Source: Stenotrophomonas panacihumi (lineage in GTDB: Bacteria; Pseudomonadota; Gammaproteobacteria; Xanthomonadales; Xanthomonadaceae). From it: a stretch of 64,000 bases of DNA. The notes beneath the pieces were generated by a model, which worked only from the letters and a program-made list of their open reading frames with translations, searched no databases and was not told the DNA's origin. The position numbers and the translations under genes are program-made. Of the stretch, positions 25,836-35,594 are shown piece after piece (within the stretch, counting starts at the first letter, position 1; each line of letters starts with the position of its first letter). The stretch is taken from assembly GCF_001431645.1 (NCBI RefSeq), contig NZ_LLXU01000076.1, positions 1 through 64,000 of the forward strand. Direction: 5' to 3'.

Positions 25836-27314
25836 ATGAACCACACGTCCGCACCGTTATCGGTCACCGAGAAGATCGGCTACAGCCTGGGTGACCTGGC
25901 GGCGAACCTGATCTTCCAGACCCTGATCAGTTTCCTGGCCTTCTTCTATACCGATGTCTACCGCATCCCGGCGGCCGCCGCGGCGACGGTGATCTTCAGC
26001 GTCGGCCTGCTCGGCGCCTTCGTGTTCACCCCGGTGGTGGGCATCGTCGCCGACCGCACGCGCAGCCGCTGGGGCAAGTTCCGCCCGTGGGTGCTGTGGA
26101 CGGCGGTGCCGTTCGGCCTGCTTTCGCTGCTGGCGTTCTCCACGCCAAACCTGGGCGAGCACGGCAAGATCGCCTACGCGCTGGCGACCTACAGCCTGCT
26201 GATGCTGGTCTACGTGGCCAACAACCTGCCGTATTCGGCACTCAGCGGCGTGCTCACCGGCAACATGGACCAGCGCAACAGCCTGTCGGCGTACCGCTTC
26301 GTGGCGGTGATGATCGCGCAGTTCATCATCCAGGTATTGCTGCTGCCGCTGGTGCTGATCCTGGGCGGCGGCGACAAGGCGCTCGGCTTCCAGCACACCA
26401 TGGCGGTGTTCGCGGTGATCGGCACGGTGTTCTTCCTGATCACCTTCTTCACCACCCGCGAGCGCGTGGTGCCGGTGGCGGGCGAGGGCGGCAGCGTGCG
26501 CCAGGACCTCGCCGACCTGATGCGCAACCGGCCGTGGATCGTGATGCTGCTGCTCACCATCCTGGTCTTCGTCACCCTCGCGCTGAAGGGGGGCATGTAC
26601 ATCTACTACTTCAAGTACTACCTCAGCGAAGCGGACCTGGCGGCCTTCATCGATGGCGTCGGCTTCAACCGCTTCCTGGCCGGGCTCAACCACCTGCTCG
26701 CCAGCCTGGGTCTTTCCGCGTTCCAGTGGCCGCAGGACGCACCGACCTCGGCCTTCAGCCTGTTCAGCGCCGGCGGCATCATCGCGATGATCATCGGCAT
26801 CGGCTTCTCGCGTCGGCTGGCCGAGCGCTTCGGCAAGCGCGACGTGTTCGGCGGCGCGCTGCTGGTTTCCACGCTGTGCCTGCTGGCCTACCTGTTCTTC
26901 CCGCCGCAGGCGGTGGGGCTGGTGGTGCTGTTCTACATCCTGCACGGCTTCTTCTACGGCATCACCACGCCGCTGTTGTGGGCGATGATCGCCGACGTGG
27001 CCGACTACTCCGAATGGCGCAACCATCGCCGTGCCACCGCCATCATTTTCTCGGCGATGCTGTGCGGGCTGAAGATCGGCCTGAGCATTGGCGGCGCGCT
27101 GGTGGCGGCGATCCTGGCCCACTATGGCTACGACGGCGGCGCCACGACGCAGGCGCCGGCCGTGGCCGATGGCATCCGCCTGTCGGTCAGCGTGTATGCC
27201 TCCATTCCCTTCCTGGCGGCGGTGGCGCTGCTGTTCCTGTACGAGATCGACAAGCGCACCGAAGTGCGCATCGAACAGGAACTGGGTGCACGCCGCGCCG
27301 CGGCGACTGCCTGA
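25836..27314 (+). CDS. GPH-family sugar:cation symporter
   Basis: The 492-residue protein has 12 membrane helices and GPH (glycoside-pentoside-hexuronide) features: GYSLGDLAANLIFQTLISFL near the start, VGIVADRTRSRWGKFRPWVLW in the helix 2-3 loop, and WAMIADVADYSEWR later. XynP/XylP-type members import xylosides. Between a TonB receptor and a cytoplasmic GH43 it should carry xylo-oligosaccharides over the inner membrane. It lies 24 bp before the GH43 gene. The cytoplasmic tail is acidic and basic (EIDKRTEVRIEQELGARR). Confidence 0.9.
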   Translation: MNHTSAPLSVTEKIGYSLGDLAANLIFQTLISFLAFFYTDVYRIPAAAAATVIFSVGLLGAFVFTPVVGIVADRTRSRWGKFRPWVLWTAVPFGLLSLLAFSTPNLGEHGKIAYALATYSLLMLVYVANNLPYSALSGVLTGNMDQRNSLSAYRFVAVMIAQFIIQVLLLPLVLILGGGDKALGFQHTMAVFAVIGTVFFLITFFTTRERVVPVAGEGGSVRQDLADLMRNRPWIVMLLLTILVFVTLALKGGMYIYYFKYYLSEADLAAFIDGVGFNRFLAGLNHLLASLGLSAFQWPQDAPTSAFSLFSAGGIIAMIIGIGFSRRLAERFGKRDVFGGALLVSTLCLLAYLFFPPQAVGLVVLFYILHGFFYGITTPLLWAMIADVADYSEWRNHRRATAIIFSAMLCGLKIGLSIGGALVAAILAHYGYDGGATTQAPAVADGIRLSVSVYASIPFLAAVALLFLYEIDKRTEVRIEQELGARRAAATA

Positions 27315-27338
27315 TCTTCCCTTTCAACGAAACAGCCC

Positions 27339-28358
27339 ATGAGCGAACACATCGACCCGGAACGTCTGGCGGAACTGCGGCGCAGCGCGCTGTCCGCCCC
27401 GCTGGTGACCGCGCAATACACCGCCGACCCCTCCGCCCACGTTTTCCAGGGGCGCGTCTACATCTATCCCTCGCATGACGTGGACGGGGGCGTGGCGTTC
27501 AACGACAACGGCGACCACTTCGCGATGGAGGACTACCACGTCTATCGCCAGGACCATCCCGAAGGCGAAACGGTGGATTGCGGCGTGGCACTGCACGTGC
27601 GCGACGTGCCGTGGGCCGCGCGCCAGATGTGGGCGCCGGACTGCGCCGAATTCGAAGGGCGCTATTACCTGTATTTCCCGGCCAAGCGCGCCGATGGCAT
27701 CTTCCAGATCGGCGTGGCGATCGGCGATACGCCGGAAGGCCCGTTCGTTGCCGAAGCCACGCCGATCGAAGGCAGTTACTCGATCGACCCGGCGGTATTC
27801 GCCGATGCGTCCGGCGCGCACTACCTGTACTTCGGCGGCATCTGGGGTGGCCAGCTGCAGAAATACCGCGACAACCGCTACGACGCCGCGCATGAAGAGC
27901 CGCCGGCCGACACGCCCGCGCTCGGCCCGCGCATGGCGCGCCTGACCCCGGACATGAGGGCCTTCGCCGAGCCGCCGCGCGAACTGCTGATCCTCGACGA
28001 ACACGGCCAGCCGCTGCGCGCCGGCGACCACGACCGCCGCTACTTCGAAGGCCCGTGGATGCACACCCACGGCGGGCGCTATTACCTTTCCTATTCCACC
28101 GGCGACACGCATTACATCTGCTATGCGACCGGTGACAACCCGTACGGGCCGTTCACCTACCAGGGCCGCATCCTCAACCCGGTGATCGGCTGGACCACGC
28201 ACCATTCCATCGTCGAGTTCGAGGGGCGCTGGTGGCTGTACTACCACGACTCGCTGCTGTCGGGCGGCGTGACGCACCTGCGCTCGATGAAGGTGGCCGA
28301 GCTGCACCACGATGCCGGCGGACGCATCGCCACGCTCGATCCGTACGGCCATGATTGA
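27339..28358 (+). CDS. Cytoplasmic GH43 beta-xylosidase/arabinofuranosidase-like enzyme
   Basis: The 339-residue protein is a single five-blade propeller of family GH43 without a signal peptide. Likely catalytic residues are the base Asp in TADPSAHVF (blade 1), the pKa-modulating Asp in SYSIDPAVF, and the acid Glu in YFEGPWMH. The order and spacing fit the family. It should cut imported xylo- or arabinoxylo-oligosaccharides in the cytoplasm; xylosidase and arabinosidase activity cannot be separated from sequence. It overlaps the next gene by 8 bp. Confidence 0.88.
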   Translation: MSEHIDPERLAELRRSALSAPLVTAQYTADPSAHVFQGRVYIYPSHDVDGGVAFNDNGDHFAMEDYHVYRQDHPEGETVDCGVALHVRDVPWAARQMWAPDCAEFEGRYYLYFPAKRADGIFQIGVAIGDTPEGPFVAEATPIEGSYSIDPAVFADASGAHYLYFGGIWGGQLQKYRDNRYDAAHEEPPADTPALGPRMARLTPDMRAFAEPPRELLILDEHGQPLRAGDHDRRYFEGPWMHTHGGRYYLSYSTGDTHYICYATGDNPYGPFTYQGRILNPVIGWTTHHSIVEFEGRWWLYYHDSLLSGGVTHLRSMKVAELHHDAGGRIATLDPYGHD

Positions 28359-29172
28359 CGTTGCAATGACAGCGCTGCCGGTGGGCGAGCGCATCGTCTT
28401 GCGGGCCGGCGCGCTGGAAGTGACGGTGGCGCCGGCGGAAGGTGGGCGCGTGGCGCAGCTGCGCCATGCGGGCGTGGACTGGCTGGTCGGGCCGGATGAC
28501 GGCTTCGATGCCGCCATCGCGTGGGGCGCTTATCCGATGGTGCCGTGGGCCGGACGCATCCGGAACGGGCGCTTCGCCTTTGACGGAAAGGCCTGGCAGT
28601 TGCCGCCGAGCCTCGGCCCGCATGCCATCCACGGCGTGGGTTTCCTGCGGGCGTGGGAGGTCACCTCGCGCAGCGAGCGGGCATTGACGCTTGCGCTCGA
28701 ACTCGGCGAGGACGCGCAATGGCCGTTCGGCGGCCGCGTCGAACAGCGCGTCGAGGTCATGCCGGACCGGCTGCGGCTGGAGATGCGCCTGGTGGCCGGC
28801 GCGCGGGCCATGCCGATGCCGGTGCTGGGTTGGCATCCGTGGTTCCGCAAGCTCGTACGTTTCACCTTCGAACCGAATGCCTACTACCCGCGCGACGCGG
28901 AGGGCATCGCCACGCTGCCGCTGGCCATGCCGCCGGGGCCGAAGGACGACTGCTACCTGTGCGACGCCGCGGTGGTGCTGTGGCACGAAGGACAGCAGAT
29001 GGTGCTGCGCGCCGAAGGCGACCACTGGGTGTATTACGACGAAACCCCGCACGCGACGTGCTTCGAGCCGCAGAGCGGCCCGCCGGATGCCTTCAACCTG
29101 CGCGATGACGTGTTGCCGGCGGGCGGCGAGGTCTCGACGTGGACGGAGTGGACGCTCGCGACGGCACGCTGA
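28351..29172 (+). CDS. Aldose 1-epimerase family protein
   Basis: The 273-residue protein is a galactose-mutarotase-like beta-sandwich enzyme. Recognisable parts are EGGRVAQLRHAGVDWLVGP, GAYPMVPWAGRIRNGRF, a histidine pair region (LGPHAIHGVGF) and VLGWHPWFRK followed by CFEPQSGPPDAFN near the end. It would interconvert alpha and beta anomers of released xylose or arabinose. The ATG at 28351 overlaps the GH43 stop (ATGATTGA); an ATG at 28366 is the alternative. It ends the symporter-GH43 operon. Confidence 0.88.
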   Translation: MIDVAMTALPVGERIVLRAGALEVTVAPAEGGRVAQLRHAGVDWLVGPDDGFDAAIAWGAYPMVPWAGRIRNGRFAFDGKAWQLPPSLGPHAIHGVGFLRAWEVTSRSERALTLALELGEDAQWPFGGRVEQRVEVMPDRLRLEMRLVAGARAMPMPVLGWHPWFRKLVRFTFEPNAYYPRDAEGIATLPLAMPPGPKDDCYLCDAAVVLWHEGQQMVLRAEGDHWVYYDETPHATCFEPQSGPPDAFNLRDDVLPAGGEVSTWTEWTLATAR

Positions 29173-29196
29173 GCCGTCGCGAGGCGCAAGCCCCTC

Positions 29197-30879
29197 CTAC
29201 AACGTGCCTGCGTTCTCGCCGTCGCGCCACGCGTAGGGGCCGAACGTCGCGCCGATGAATCCGCCCGCGGTCTGCGTGCTCAGCAGCTTGGCATCCAGGT
29301 CATCGCGCAAAACCTGCCACTCGCCGTTTCCGGTGGCGTACTCCGCGCGCAAGCCCGCGTTCGCCAGCACGAATCGAAGCCGGGCCGAGTGGATGCCGGC
29401 CGGCAGTTTCACCGAGGCCACCACGACACCTTGCTTCGGCGCCTCGCCACTTGCCCGGCGCCACAGCGCCAGCATGGTGCCATCGCTTCCCGGCGACAAC
29501 GCCAGCGCATAGAAGTGGCTTTCGTTCTGCAGCAGCGCGAGCCCCGCATGCTCGCCGGCGGCCAGCTCGGCGGCGTCCACCGTGGCCTGCACGTCGGCAT
29601 GATGGTGCTGGAGGCGATGGCCGAGATAGCTGGGCTGCCCGCTGGCGAATTCGCCCAGCGGCGTCGCCGACGGGGTGATCCGCAACCCGCCGCGGCCGGT
29701 GTCGAACCAGTGCGCGCGCGGCGCGTTCACGCTGACCCACGCGAACGGCAGGCGCGGCGCGGTGAAGGTTTCGCGCCATGCCATCGGCCCGCTCATCGGC
29801 GTGGCGTCCGGCGTGCGGGGCAGGGCGGGGCGCGGTGCCACCACCGGGATCCGCTCGCCGTGCGCGAGGACGCGCGGCCAGCCGTCCACCCACTGCACCG
29901 GCAGCAGGAAGGTTTCGCGGCCGATGTTGTAGTGGTTGCCCTCGTAGGGGCGCGTGGCCAGGAACACCGCCCACCAGCGGCCATCGGCCAGTTCGACGAA
30001 CTGCGCGTGGCCGGCCGAGGTGATCGGATCCGGGCGTGACGGATCGAGGTCGCGCTGGGTCAGCGAGGGGTTGTCGCGCCACGCTTCGTACGGCCCGAAC
30101 AGCTCGCGGCTGCGATAGACCATCTGCGCGTGCTGCTCCCCGGTGCCGCCCTCGGCGGCGGTGAGGTAGTAGTAGTCACCATGGCGGAACAGGTGCGGGC
30201 CTTCGACATGCTCTGGGTTCGTGGCCGGATCGGCCCCCCCGTCGACCAGCACCTTGCGCGGGCCGGTCATCTGCATCGTGGACAGGTCCAGCTGCTGCAG
30301 CCAGATCGCGCGGTGGCCGTCGTAGCGCAGCTTGCCTTCCGGCAGGCCGTTGTTGACCACGTAGGCGCGGCCGTCGCGGTCGAAGAACAGCGAGGGGTCG
30401 ATGCCCTCGAAGCCCAGCCAGTGCGGGTCCGACCATGGCCCGGCGGGATCCTTCGCGGTGATCACGAAGTTGCCGCGGTCGCAATAGAAGCAGGTGTTGG
30501 TGATGTAGAACGTGCCGGCGTGCTCGCTGATCGACGCGGCGAACAGGCCGCGCGTCAGCTCGTTCTGGCCGAGGTCGAGCTGGGTGGGGCGCTCGATCGC
30601 GTTGCCCACCTGCCGCCAGCTCACCAGGTCGCGGCTATGGAACACCGGCAGGCCGGGGAAATAGCCGAAGCTGGAGTTGACCAGGTAGAAATCCTGGCCG
30701 GCGCGCACCACCGAGGGGTCCGGATAGAAGCCGGCGAGGATCGGGTTGCGGTATTGCGCGGCGGTGGGCGTCGGGCCGCCGTCATCGCCCTGGTAGCGCA
30801 CTTCGGTGAAGCGGGCCTCGCCCGCGTGCGCGGCCGATGCCGCCAGCAGCAGCCATGCCCATCGCCAAGCCTGTTTCAT
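29197..30879 (-). CDS. Secreted two-domain GH43 beta-xylosidase-like enzyme
   Basis: The 560-residue protein has a signal peptide (MKQAWRWAWLLLAASAAHA), a GH43 propeller (residues 40-340) and a C-terminal beta-sandwich of the GH43_C2/XynB type (about 360-560). Catalytic candidates are the Asp in AGFYPDPSVVR, the Asp in FEGIDPSLFF and the Glu in EHVEGPHLF. The two-domain design fits xylosidase/arabinofuranosidase subfamilies. GGAGG lies directly upstream of the ATG at 30879. It converges on the epimerase gene with 24 bp between stops and lacks an AGCGCT operator in its short upstream region. Confidence 0.9.
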   Translation of the reverse strand: MKQAWRWAWLLLAASAAHAGEARFTEVRYQGDDGGPTPTAAQYRNPILAGFYPDPSVVRAGQDFYLVNSSFGYFPGLPVFHSRDLVSWRQVGNAIERPTQLDLGQNELTRGLFAASISEHAGTFYITNTCFYCDRGNFVITAKDPAGPWSDPHWLGFEGIDPSLFFDRDGRAYVVNNGLPEGKLRYDGHRAIWLQQLDLSTMQMTGPRKVLVDGGADPATNPEHVEGPHLFRHGDYYYLTAAEGGTGEQHAQMVYRSRELFGPYEAWRDNPSLTQRDLDPSRPDPITSAGHAQFVELADGRWWAVFLATRPYEGNHYNIGRETFLLPVQWVDGWPRVLAHGERIPVVAPRPALPRTPDATPMSGPMAWRETFTAPRLPFAWVSVNAPRAHWFDTGRGGLRITPSATPLGEFASGQPSYLGHRLQHHHADVQATVDAAELAAGEHAGLALLQNESHFYALALSPGSDGTMLALWRRASGEAPKQGVVVASVKLPAGIHSARLRFVLANAGLRAEYATGNGEWQVLRDDLDAKLLSTQTAGGFIGATFGPYAWRDGENAGTL

Positions 30880-31086
30880 TCCGTGCCTCCTCCCGGTCGG
30901 ACCGGGCATGAAACCACGCGCCGCGGCCGCGTGGACGCCCGTGCCATGAAGTTTTCGCACGTTGCTATGCCATGCGTGATGCGGGAACGCATCGCCCCCG
31001 GGGATGGGCCGCTCATCCACAAGGATGATTCCGCCGTCACCCGCACCGGCCTACGCTGCCCGCATTCCCCCTCGCAGGAGCTCGTG

Positions 31087-32808
31087 ATGCGCCAGAACGC
31101 CGCCGAATACATGGCCCAGGTCCTGGAAATCGCCGGGGTCGAACGCGTCTACGGCGTGGTCGGCGATTCATTGAACGGCTTCACCGACGCCTTGCGCGAG
31201 CGCGGCCGCATCGAATGGGTGCACATGCGCCACGAGGAGGCCGGTGCCTTCGCCGCCGGCGCCGAAGCCCAGCTTACCGGCGAGCTGGCGGTATGCGTGG
31301 GCAGTTGTGGACCGGGCAACCTGCACATGATCAACGGCCTGTTCGACTGCCACCGCAGCGGCGCGCCGGTGCTGGCGATCGCCGCGCACATTCCGAGCAG
31401 CGAGATCGGCATCGACTATTTCCAGGCCACGCACCCGGAAATCCTGTTCAAGGAATGCAGCCACTACGTCGAGCTGGTCTCCCAGCCCGAGCAGCTGCCG
31501 CAGATCCTCGACCGCGCCATGCGCACCGCCATCGCGCGCAAGGGCGTGGCGGTGGTGGTCATCTCCGGCGATACCGCGCTCAAGCCGCTGGAGGCGCCGC
31601 TGCCGAAGTGGATCGCGCCGGCCGCGCCGGTGGTGCAGGCCGCGCCGGCCGAGCTGCGCCATGCCGCGGAGATCCTCAATGGCGCCGGCAAGGTCACGCT
31701 GCTGTGCGGTGCCGGCTGCGCGCAGGCGCGCGAGGAGGTCATCGCGCTGGCGGAAAAACTGCGCGCGCCCATCGTGCATGCGCTGCGCGGCAAGGAATGG
31801 CTGGAGCACGACAACCCGTACGACGTCGGCATGACCGGATTGATCGGCTTCTCTTCCGGCTACGCGGCGATGAAGGCCTGCGACACGCTGCTGCTGCTCG
31901 GCACCAACTTCCCGTATCGGCAGTTCTATCCGGAGGATGCGCGGGTCATCCAGATTGACCTCAATCCCGAATCACTCGGCAACCGCACGCAGGTGGAGCT
32001 GGGCATCCAGGCCGACCTGCGCCACGCGCTGCCGCAACTGCTGCCGCTGCTCTCCACCAAGACCGACTCCTCGCACCTGGACGATGCGCGCGCGCATTAC
32101 GCCAAGGCCCGCGCCGAACTGGACGAGCTGGCGCGCATCGAACCGGACGGCGAGGTGGTGCACCCGCAGCAGCTCAACCGGCTGGTGAGCGAGCTGGCGG
32201 CGGACGATGCGATCTTCACCTGCGATGTCGGCACGCCCACCGTGTGGGCGGCGCGCTACCTGCGGCTCGGCGGCGGGCGCCGCCTGCTGGGCTCTTTCAA
32301 CCATGGTTCGATGGCCAACGCGATGTTGCAGGCGATCGGCGCGCAGGCGAGCCATCCGCAGCGGCAGGTGGTGTCGCTGTCCGGCGATGGCGGCTTCACC
32401 ATGATGATGGGCGACTTCATCACGCTCGCGCAGCTGGGCCTGCCGGTGAAGGTCATCGTGCTCAACAACGGCACGCTGGGCTTCGTGGAGCTGGAGATGA
32501 AGGCCGCCGGCCTGCTGGATACCGGTTGCGAACTGGTCAACCCGGATTTCGCCGCGATGGCGCGCGCGATGGGCGTGGCGGGCTGGCGCGTGGAGCGACC
32601 GGGCGAACTGCACGATGCGCTGGCGGCCGCCTTCGCGCATCCCGGCCCGGCGCTGGTGGACGTGGTGAGCGCGCGGCAGGAACTGGTGATGCCGCCGAAG
32701 CCCTCATGGGGGCAGGCGAAGGATTTCGGCCTGTTCCTGCTCAAGGCCGTGCTCGATGGACGCGGCGGGCAGGTGCTCGACCTGGCCAAGGTCAACCTGC
32801 GGCGCTAG
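31087..32808 (+). CDS. poxB: Pyruvate:quinone oxidoreductase (ThDP-dependent)
   Basis: The 573-residue protein has the three domains of the pyruvate oxidase/PoxB group. The N-terminal ThDP pyrimidine domain contains VERVYGVVGDSLNGFTDAL and the catalytic-Glu region HMRHEEAGAFAAGAEAQL. The FAD-binding middle domain has LLLLGTNFPYRQFYP. The ThDP diphosphate domain has SGDGGFTMMMGDF to LNNG. The C-terminal tail (about residues 540-573) corresponds to the membrane-binding region. It converts pyruvate to acetate and CO2 while reducing quinone. The ATG at 31087 has GCAGGAG just upstream. It is monocistronic here. Confidence 0.92.
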   Translation: MRQNAAEYMAQVLEIAGVERVYGVVGDSLNGFTDALRERGRIEWVHMRHEEAGAFAAGAEAQLTGELAVCVGSCGPGNLHMINGLFDCHRSGAPVLAIAAHIPSSEIGIDYFQATHPEILFKECSHYVELVSQPEQLPQILDRAMRTAIARKGVAVVVISGDTALKPLEAPLPKWIAPAAPVVQAAPAELRHAAEILNGAGKVTLLCGAGCAQAREEVIALAEKLRAPIVHALRGKEWLEHDNPYDVGMTGLIGFSSGYAAMKACDTLLLLGTNFPYRQFYPEDARVIQIDLNPESLGNRTQVELGIQADLRHALPQLLPLLSTKTDSSHLDDARAHYAKARAELDELARIEPDGEVVHPQQLNRLVSELAADDAIFTCDVGTPTVWAARYLRLGGGRRLLGSFNHGSMANAMLQAIGAQASHPQRQVVSLSGDGGFTMMMGDFITLAQLGLPVKVIVLNNGTLGFVELEMKAAGLLDTGCELVNPDFAAMARAMGVAGWRVERPGELHDALAAAFAHPGPALVDVVSARQELVMPPKPSWGQAKDFGLFLLKAVLDGRGGQVLDLAKVNLRR

Positions 32809-32931
32809 CGGCCTTGTCATCGCAGTGAAGCGCACGCGGCTTAGTGTTGCGGCCGCGTGCTTCGCCCTGCGCGAGAAACGCCGGCCGTGCATTGCGGCTC
32901 GCCGCATCCTCCGGCTTCGCGAAAACAGCCC

Positions 32932-32958
32932 TAAAGTCCCTGCGCCAGCGGCCGATAC
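32932..32958 (+). promoter_or_regulatory. Sigma-28 (FliA) flagellar promoter
   Basis: TAAAGTCC, an 11-bp spacer, then GCCGATAC is an almost perfect match to the flagellar sigma-28 consensus (TAAAGTTT-N11-GCCGATAA). It lies 32 bp before the chemoreceptor ATG, and transcription should begin near 32965. This rules out the upstream start codons at 32844 and 32961 and places the gene in the motility regulon. Confidence 0.88.
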
Positions 32959-32990
32959 CGATGCGATTTTCTGCCTCGGACATCCCTGCC

Positions 32991-35594
32991 ATGACCGCCC
33001 CCCAAGGAACCTCCGCGCCGATGGACCGCGTGCGCGCCCTCCTGGACACCCTGCGCGCACGGATGCCGCACACCCTGGCCGCCTATCGCCCGGCCACGAT
33101 CGCCCAATGGGGCATCGCGCGCAAGATCCGCGCCAGCCTCGTGGTCTGCGGCATCGGCCTGCTGGTGATCGGCCTGGCCTACTGGCGCGCCAGCGCGGGC
33201 GTGGAAAGCGCCGCGCGCATCTTCGATGCGCACCAGTCGCAGGCCGCGCTCAGCGGCCGGCTCAGCGAGCAGGTGGCCGAAGCGCGCCGCTTGCAGACCG
33301 TCTACGCCGCGCGCCAGGGCGAGGAGGATCGCAAGGCGCTGCAGCAGGCCCACGAGCAGCTGCTGGCAACCTTGGCGCAGTTGCAGAAGCAGGCGGCCGG
33401 GCAAGCGGTGGGCGCGCAGGTGGCGGATGTGGCCGCCAAGGTGAAAGCCTTCGCCGAAGGCATCGCCTCGCTCAACCAGCGCGTGGATGAAATGGGCAGC
33501 GGCGACGCCAGCCTGCGCGCGCAGCTGCAGGCCCGCGCCGAGGCGATCGACCCGGCAGTGGACGCGGCCGCACGCCCGGCGCTGGCGGCCGCGTGGCAGA
33601 AGATGCGTCGCTTCGAGTCGCAGTTCCTGCTCACCGGCGACGCCAGCCAGACCGACAAGGTGAGCGAGCAGAAGATGCCGTTCGACCTCGCATTGGAAGC
33701 CGCGCGCCTGCCGGCGGCCGACACCGCCACGCTGCGCGATGGCATGGACGCCTACCAGCAGGCGCTGCTGGCCTATACCGCCGCGCGCATCGGCCTGGAC
33801 GTGGAGGCGCAGGCGCTGGAAGGCACCGCGGCGGAGATCACCCCGGCACTGCGCGCGCTCTCGCAGGCCCAGGGCGCCTCGCTGGAGGCGGCGCGCGAGC
33901 GCCAGCAGTCGCAGCGACGCTGGATGACCGGGCTGTTCGCGGTGATCTGGCTGATCGTGGCGGGCGTGGTGGTGGCGGTGCTGGTGCTCGTGCTCAAGGC
34001 GGTACGGCAGCCGATCGAGGACACGCTGCGTTTTGCCGACGATATCGCCGACGACCGCCTCGACACCGAGCTGCGCATCCACAACCCGCACGACGAGATC
34101 GGCCAGCTCGCCCATCGCCTGCGCGACATGCAGGCCAGGCTGCGCGGCCGCTTCGAGGCCGAACGGGCGGCCGCGCGCGACAACGAGCGCGCGCGCCAGG
34201 CGCTGGACAGCGTGCAGACCGGCCTGCTGTTGCTCGATGCCGAGGGTCGCGTGGGCTATGCCAACCGCGCGCTCGGCCAGGCGCTGGCGTTGGCGGACGA
34301 CCTGATGGGCGCGCCGGCCAGCCGCCTGCATCCGGCGTTCGGCGCGTTGCAGCGCCAGCTGGAAGCCGGCGATGCCGCGCACGCGCAGGAGATCGAACTC
34401 GGCGGCACGCGCTACGTGCTGGCGGCCAGCCCCATCGTGGTGGAAGGCCAGCGGCTGGGCGCGGCGGTGGAGTGGCGCAGCCGGGCGCTGGAACTGGTGG
34501 TGGAGGGCGAGATCGCCGCGCTGGTGGATGGCGCGGCGCGCGGCGAACTCGGCGGGCGCGTGCCGCTGCAGGACAAGCAGGGTTTCGTGCGTACGCTGTC
34601 GCTGAGCATCAACCACCTGCTGGATACCTTCCAGGACAAGCTCGACGCCATCCAGCACCTGCTCGCCGCACTCGCCCAGGGCGACCTGCGCGTGCGCATG
34701 GAAGGCGAATTCGCCGGCGTGTTCGCGCGCATGCGTGACGACGCCAATGCGACGGTGGCGCAGCTGAGCGCCATCGTGCTCGACATCCAGTCGGCCGCGG
34801 GGACGTTGAACGAGGCGGCGATGGCGATCGCCGCCGGCAACGGCGACGTGTCCGCGCACACCCAGGCGCAGGCCGCCAGCCTGCGCGATACCGCCGGGGC
34901 GATGGAGGAGATCACCGCCATCGTGCGCCAGAACGCCGATGCCGCGCAGCAGGCCGACCGCCTGGTCGCCGACGCGGTGGCGGTGGCCGCCAGCGGCGGC
35001 GAGGTGGTGGAAGGCGTGGTGGGTACGATGCGCGAGATCGACACGGCTTCGCGGCGCATCGGCGAGATCGTCGCGGTGATCGACGGCATCGCCTTCCAGA
35101 CCAACCTGCTGGCGCTCAACGCGGCGGTGGAAGCGGCGCGGGCCGGCGAGCAGGGCCGCGGCTTCGCGGTGGTGGCCGGCGAGGTGCGCAACCTGGCGCA
35201 GCGGTCGGCCGACGCGGCCCGGCAGATCAAGGCGCTGGTCGGCGCCTCGGTGGAACGCGTGGCCGCGGGCTCCGCGCAGGCGCACAAGGCCGGCGAGACG
35301 ATGGGCCAGATCATGGGCCGCATCAGCGGCGTCGCGCGGTTGATGGCGGATATTTCCGGCGGCTCGCGCAGCCAGGCCGGCGGCATCGAGGAGATCAACG
35401 CTGGCATCGGGCGGATGGAGCAGACCACCCAGCGCAACGCCGCGCTGGTGGAGGAGGCCACCGAGGCGGCGCACGCGATGCAGGCGCAGGCCACCGCGTT
35501 GACCGAGGCGGTGGCGGTGTTCCGGGTGCGGGCGCAGGCGCCGGCGTCTAATCCCCGCGCGGACGGAAGGAGAACCACGCCAGCACTGCCGTAA
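32991..35594 (+). CDS. Methyl-accepting chemotaxis protein with PAS-like insert
   Basis: The 867-residue chemoreceptor has membrane helix 1 at about 49-65, a 245-residue helical periplasmic domain, membrane helix 2 at about 313-335, and a HAMP domain (336-385, [20 protein letters not shown]). A PAS-like domain follows ([19 protein letters not shown]), then a second HAMP-like region ([13 protein letters not shown]) and the signalling domain, whose hairpin tip near residue 700 reads [20 protein letters not shown]. There is no C-terminal pentapeptide for CheR tethering. The start is set by the FliA promoter. Its last 47 bp overlap the convergent CorA-like gene. The ligand is unknown. Confidence 0.92.
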   Translation: MTAPQGTSAPMDRVRALLDTLRARMPHTLAAYRPATIAQWGIARKIRASLVVCGIGLLVIGLAYWRASAGVESAARIFDAHQSQAALSGRLSEQVAEARRLQTVYAARQGEEDRKALQQAHEQLLATLAQLQKQAAGQAVGAQVADVAAKVKAFAEGIASLNQRVDEMGSGDASLRAQLQARAEAIDPAVDAAARPALAAAWQKMRRFESQFLLTGDASQTDKVSEQKMPFDLALEAARLPAADTATLRDGMDAYQQALLAYTAARIGLDVEAQALEGTAAEITPALRALSQAQGASLEAARERQQSQRRWMTGLFAVIWLIVAGVVVAVLVLVLKAVRQPIEDTLRFADDIADDRLDTELRIHNPHDEIGQLAHRLRDMQARLRGRFEAERAAARDNERARQALDSVQTGLLLLDAEGRVGYANRALGQALALADDLMGAPASRLHPAFGALQRQLEAGDAAHAQEIELGGTRYVLAASPIVVEGQRLGAAVEWRSRALELVVEGEIAALVDGAARGELGGRVPLQDKQGFVRTLSLSINHLLDTFQDKLDAIQHLLAALAQGDLRVRMEGEFAGVFARMRDDANATVAQLSAIVLDIQSAAGTLNEAAMAIAAGNGDVSAHTQAQAASLRDTAGAMEEITAIVRQNADAAQQADRLVADAVAVAASGGEVVEGVVGTMREIDTASRRIGEIVAVIDGIAFQTNLLALNAAVEAARAGEQGRGFAVVAGEVRNLAQRSADAARQIKALVGASVERVAAGSAQAHKAGETMGQIMGRISGVARLMADISGGSRSQAGGIEEINAGIGRMEQTTQRNAALVEEATEAAHAMQAQATALTEAVAVFRVRAQAPASNPRADGRRTTPALP

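Noticed and set aside
22430-25854. A 1154-residue minus-strand frame opposite the TonB receptor
   Set aside because: It is antisense to a clear TonB receptor and lacks protein features; it arises from high GC at the third codon position.
28365-28378. AGCGCT motif at the start of the epimerase gene as another operator
   Set aside because: It reads TGACAGCGCTGCCG and lacks the closing CA; it lies inside coding sequence within an operon, so chance is more likely.
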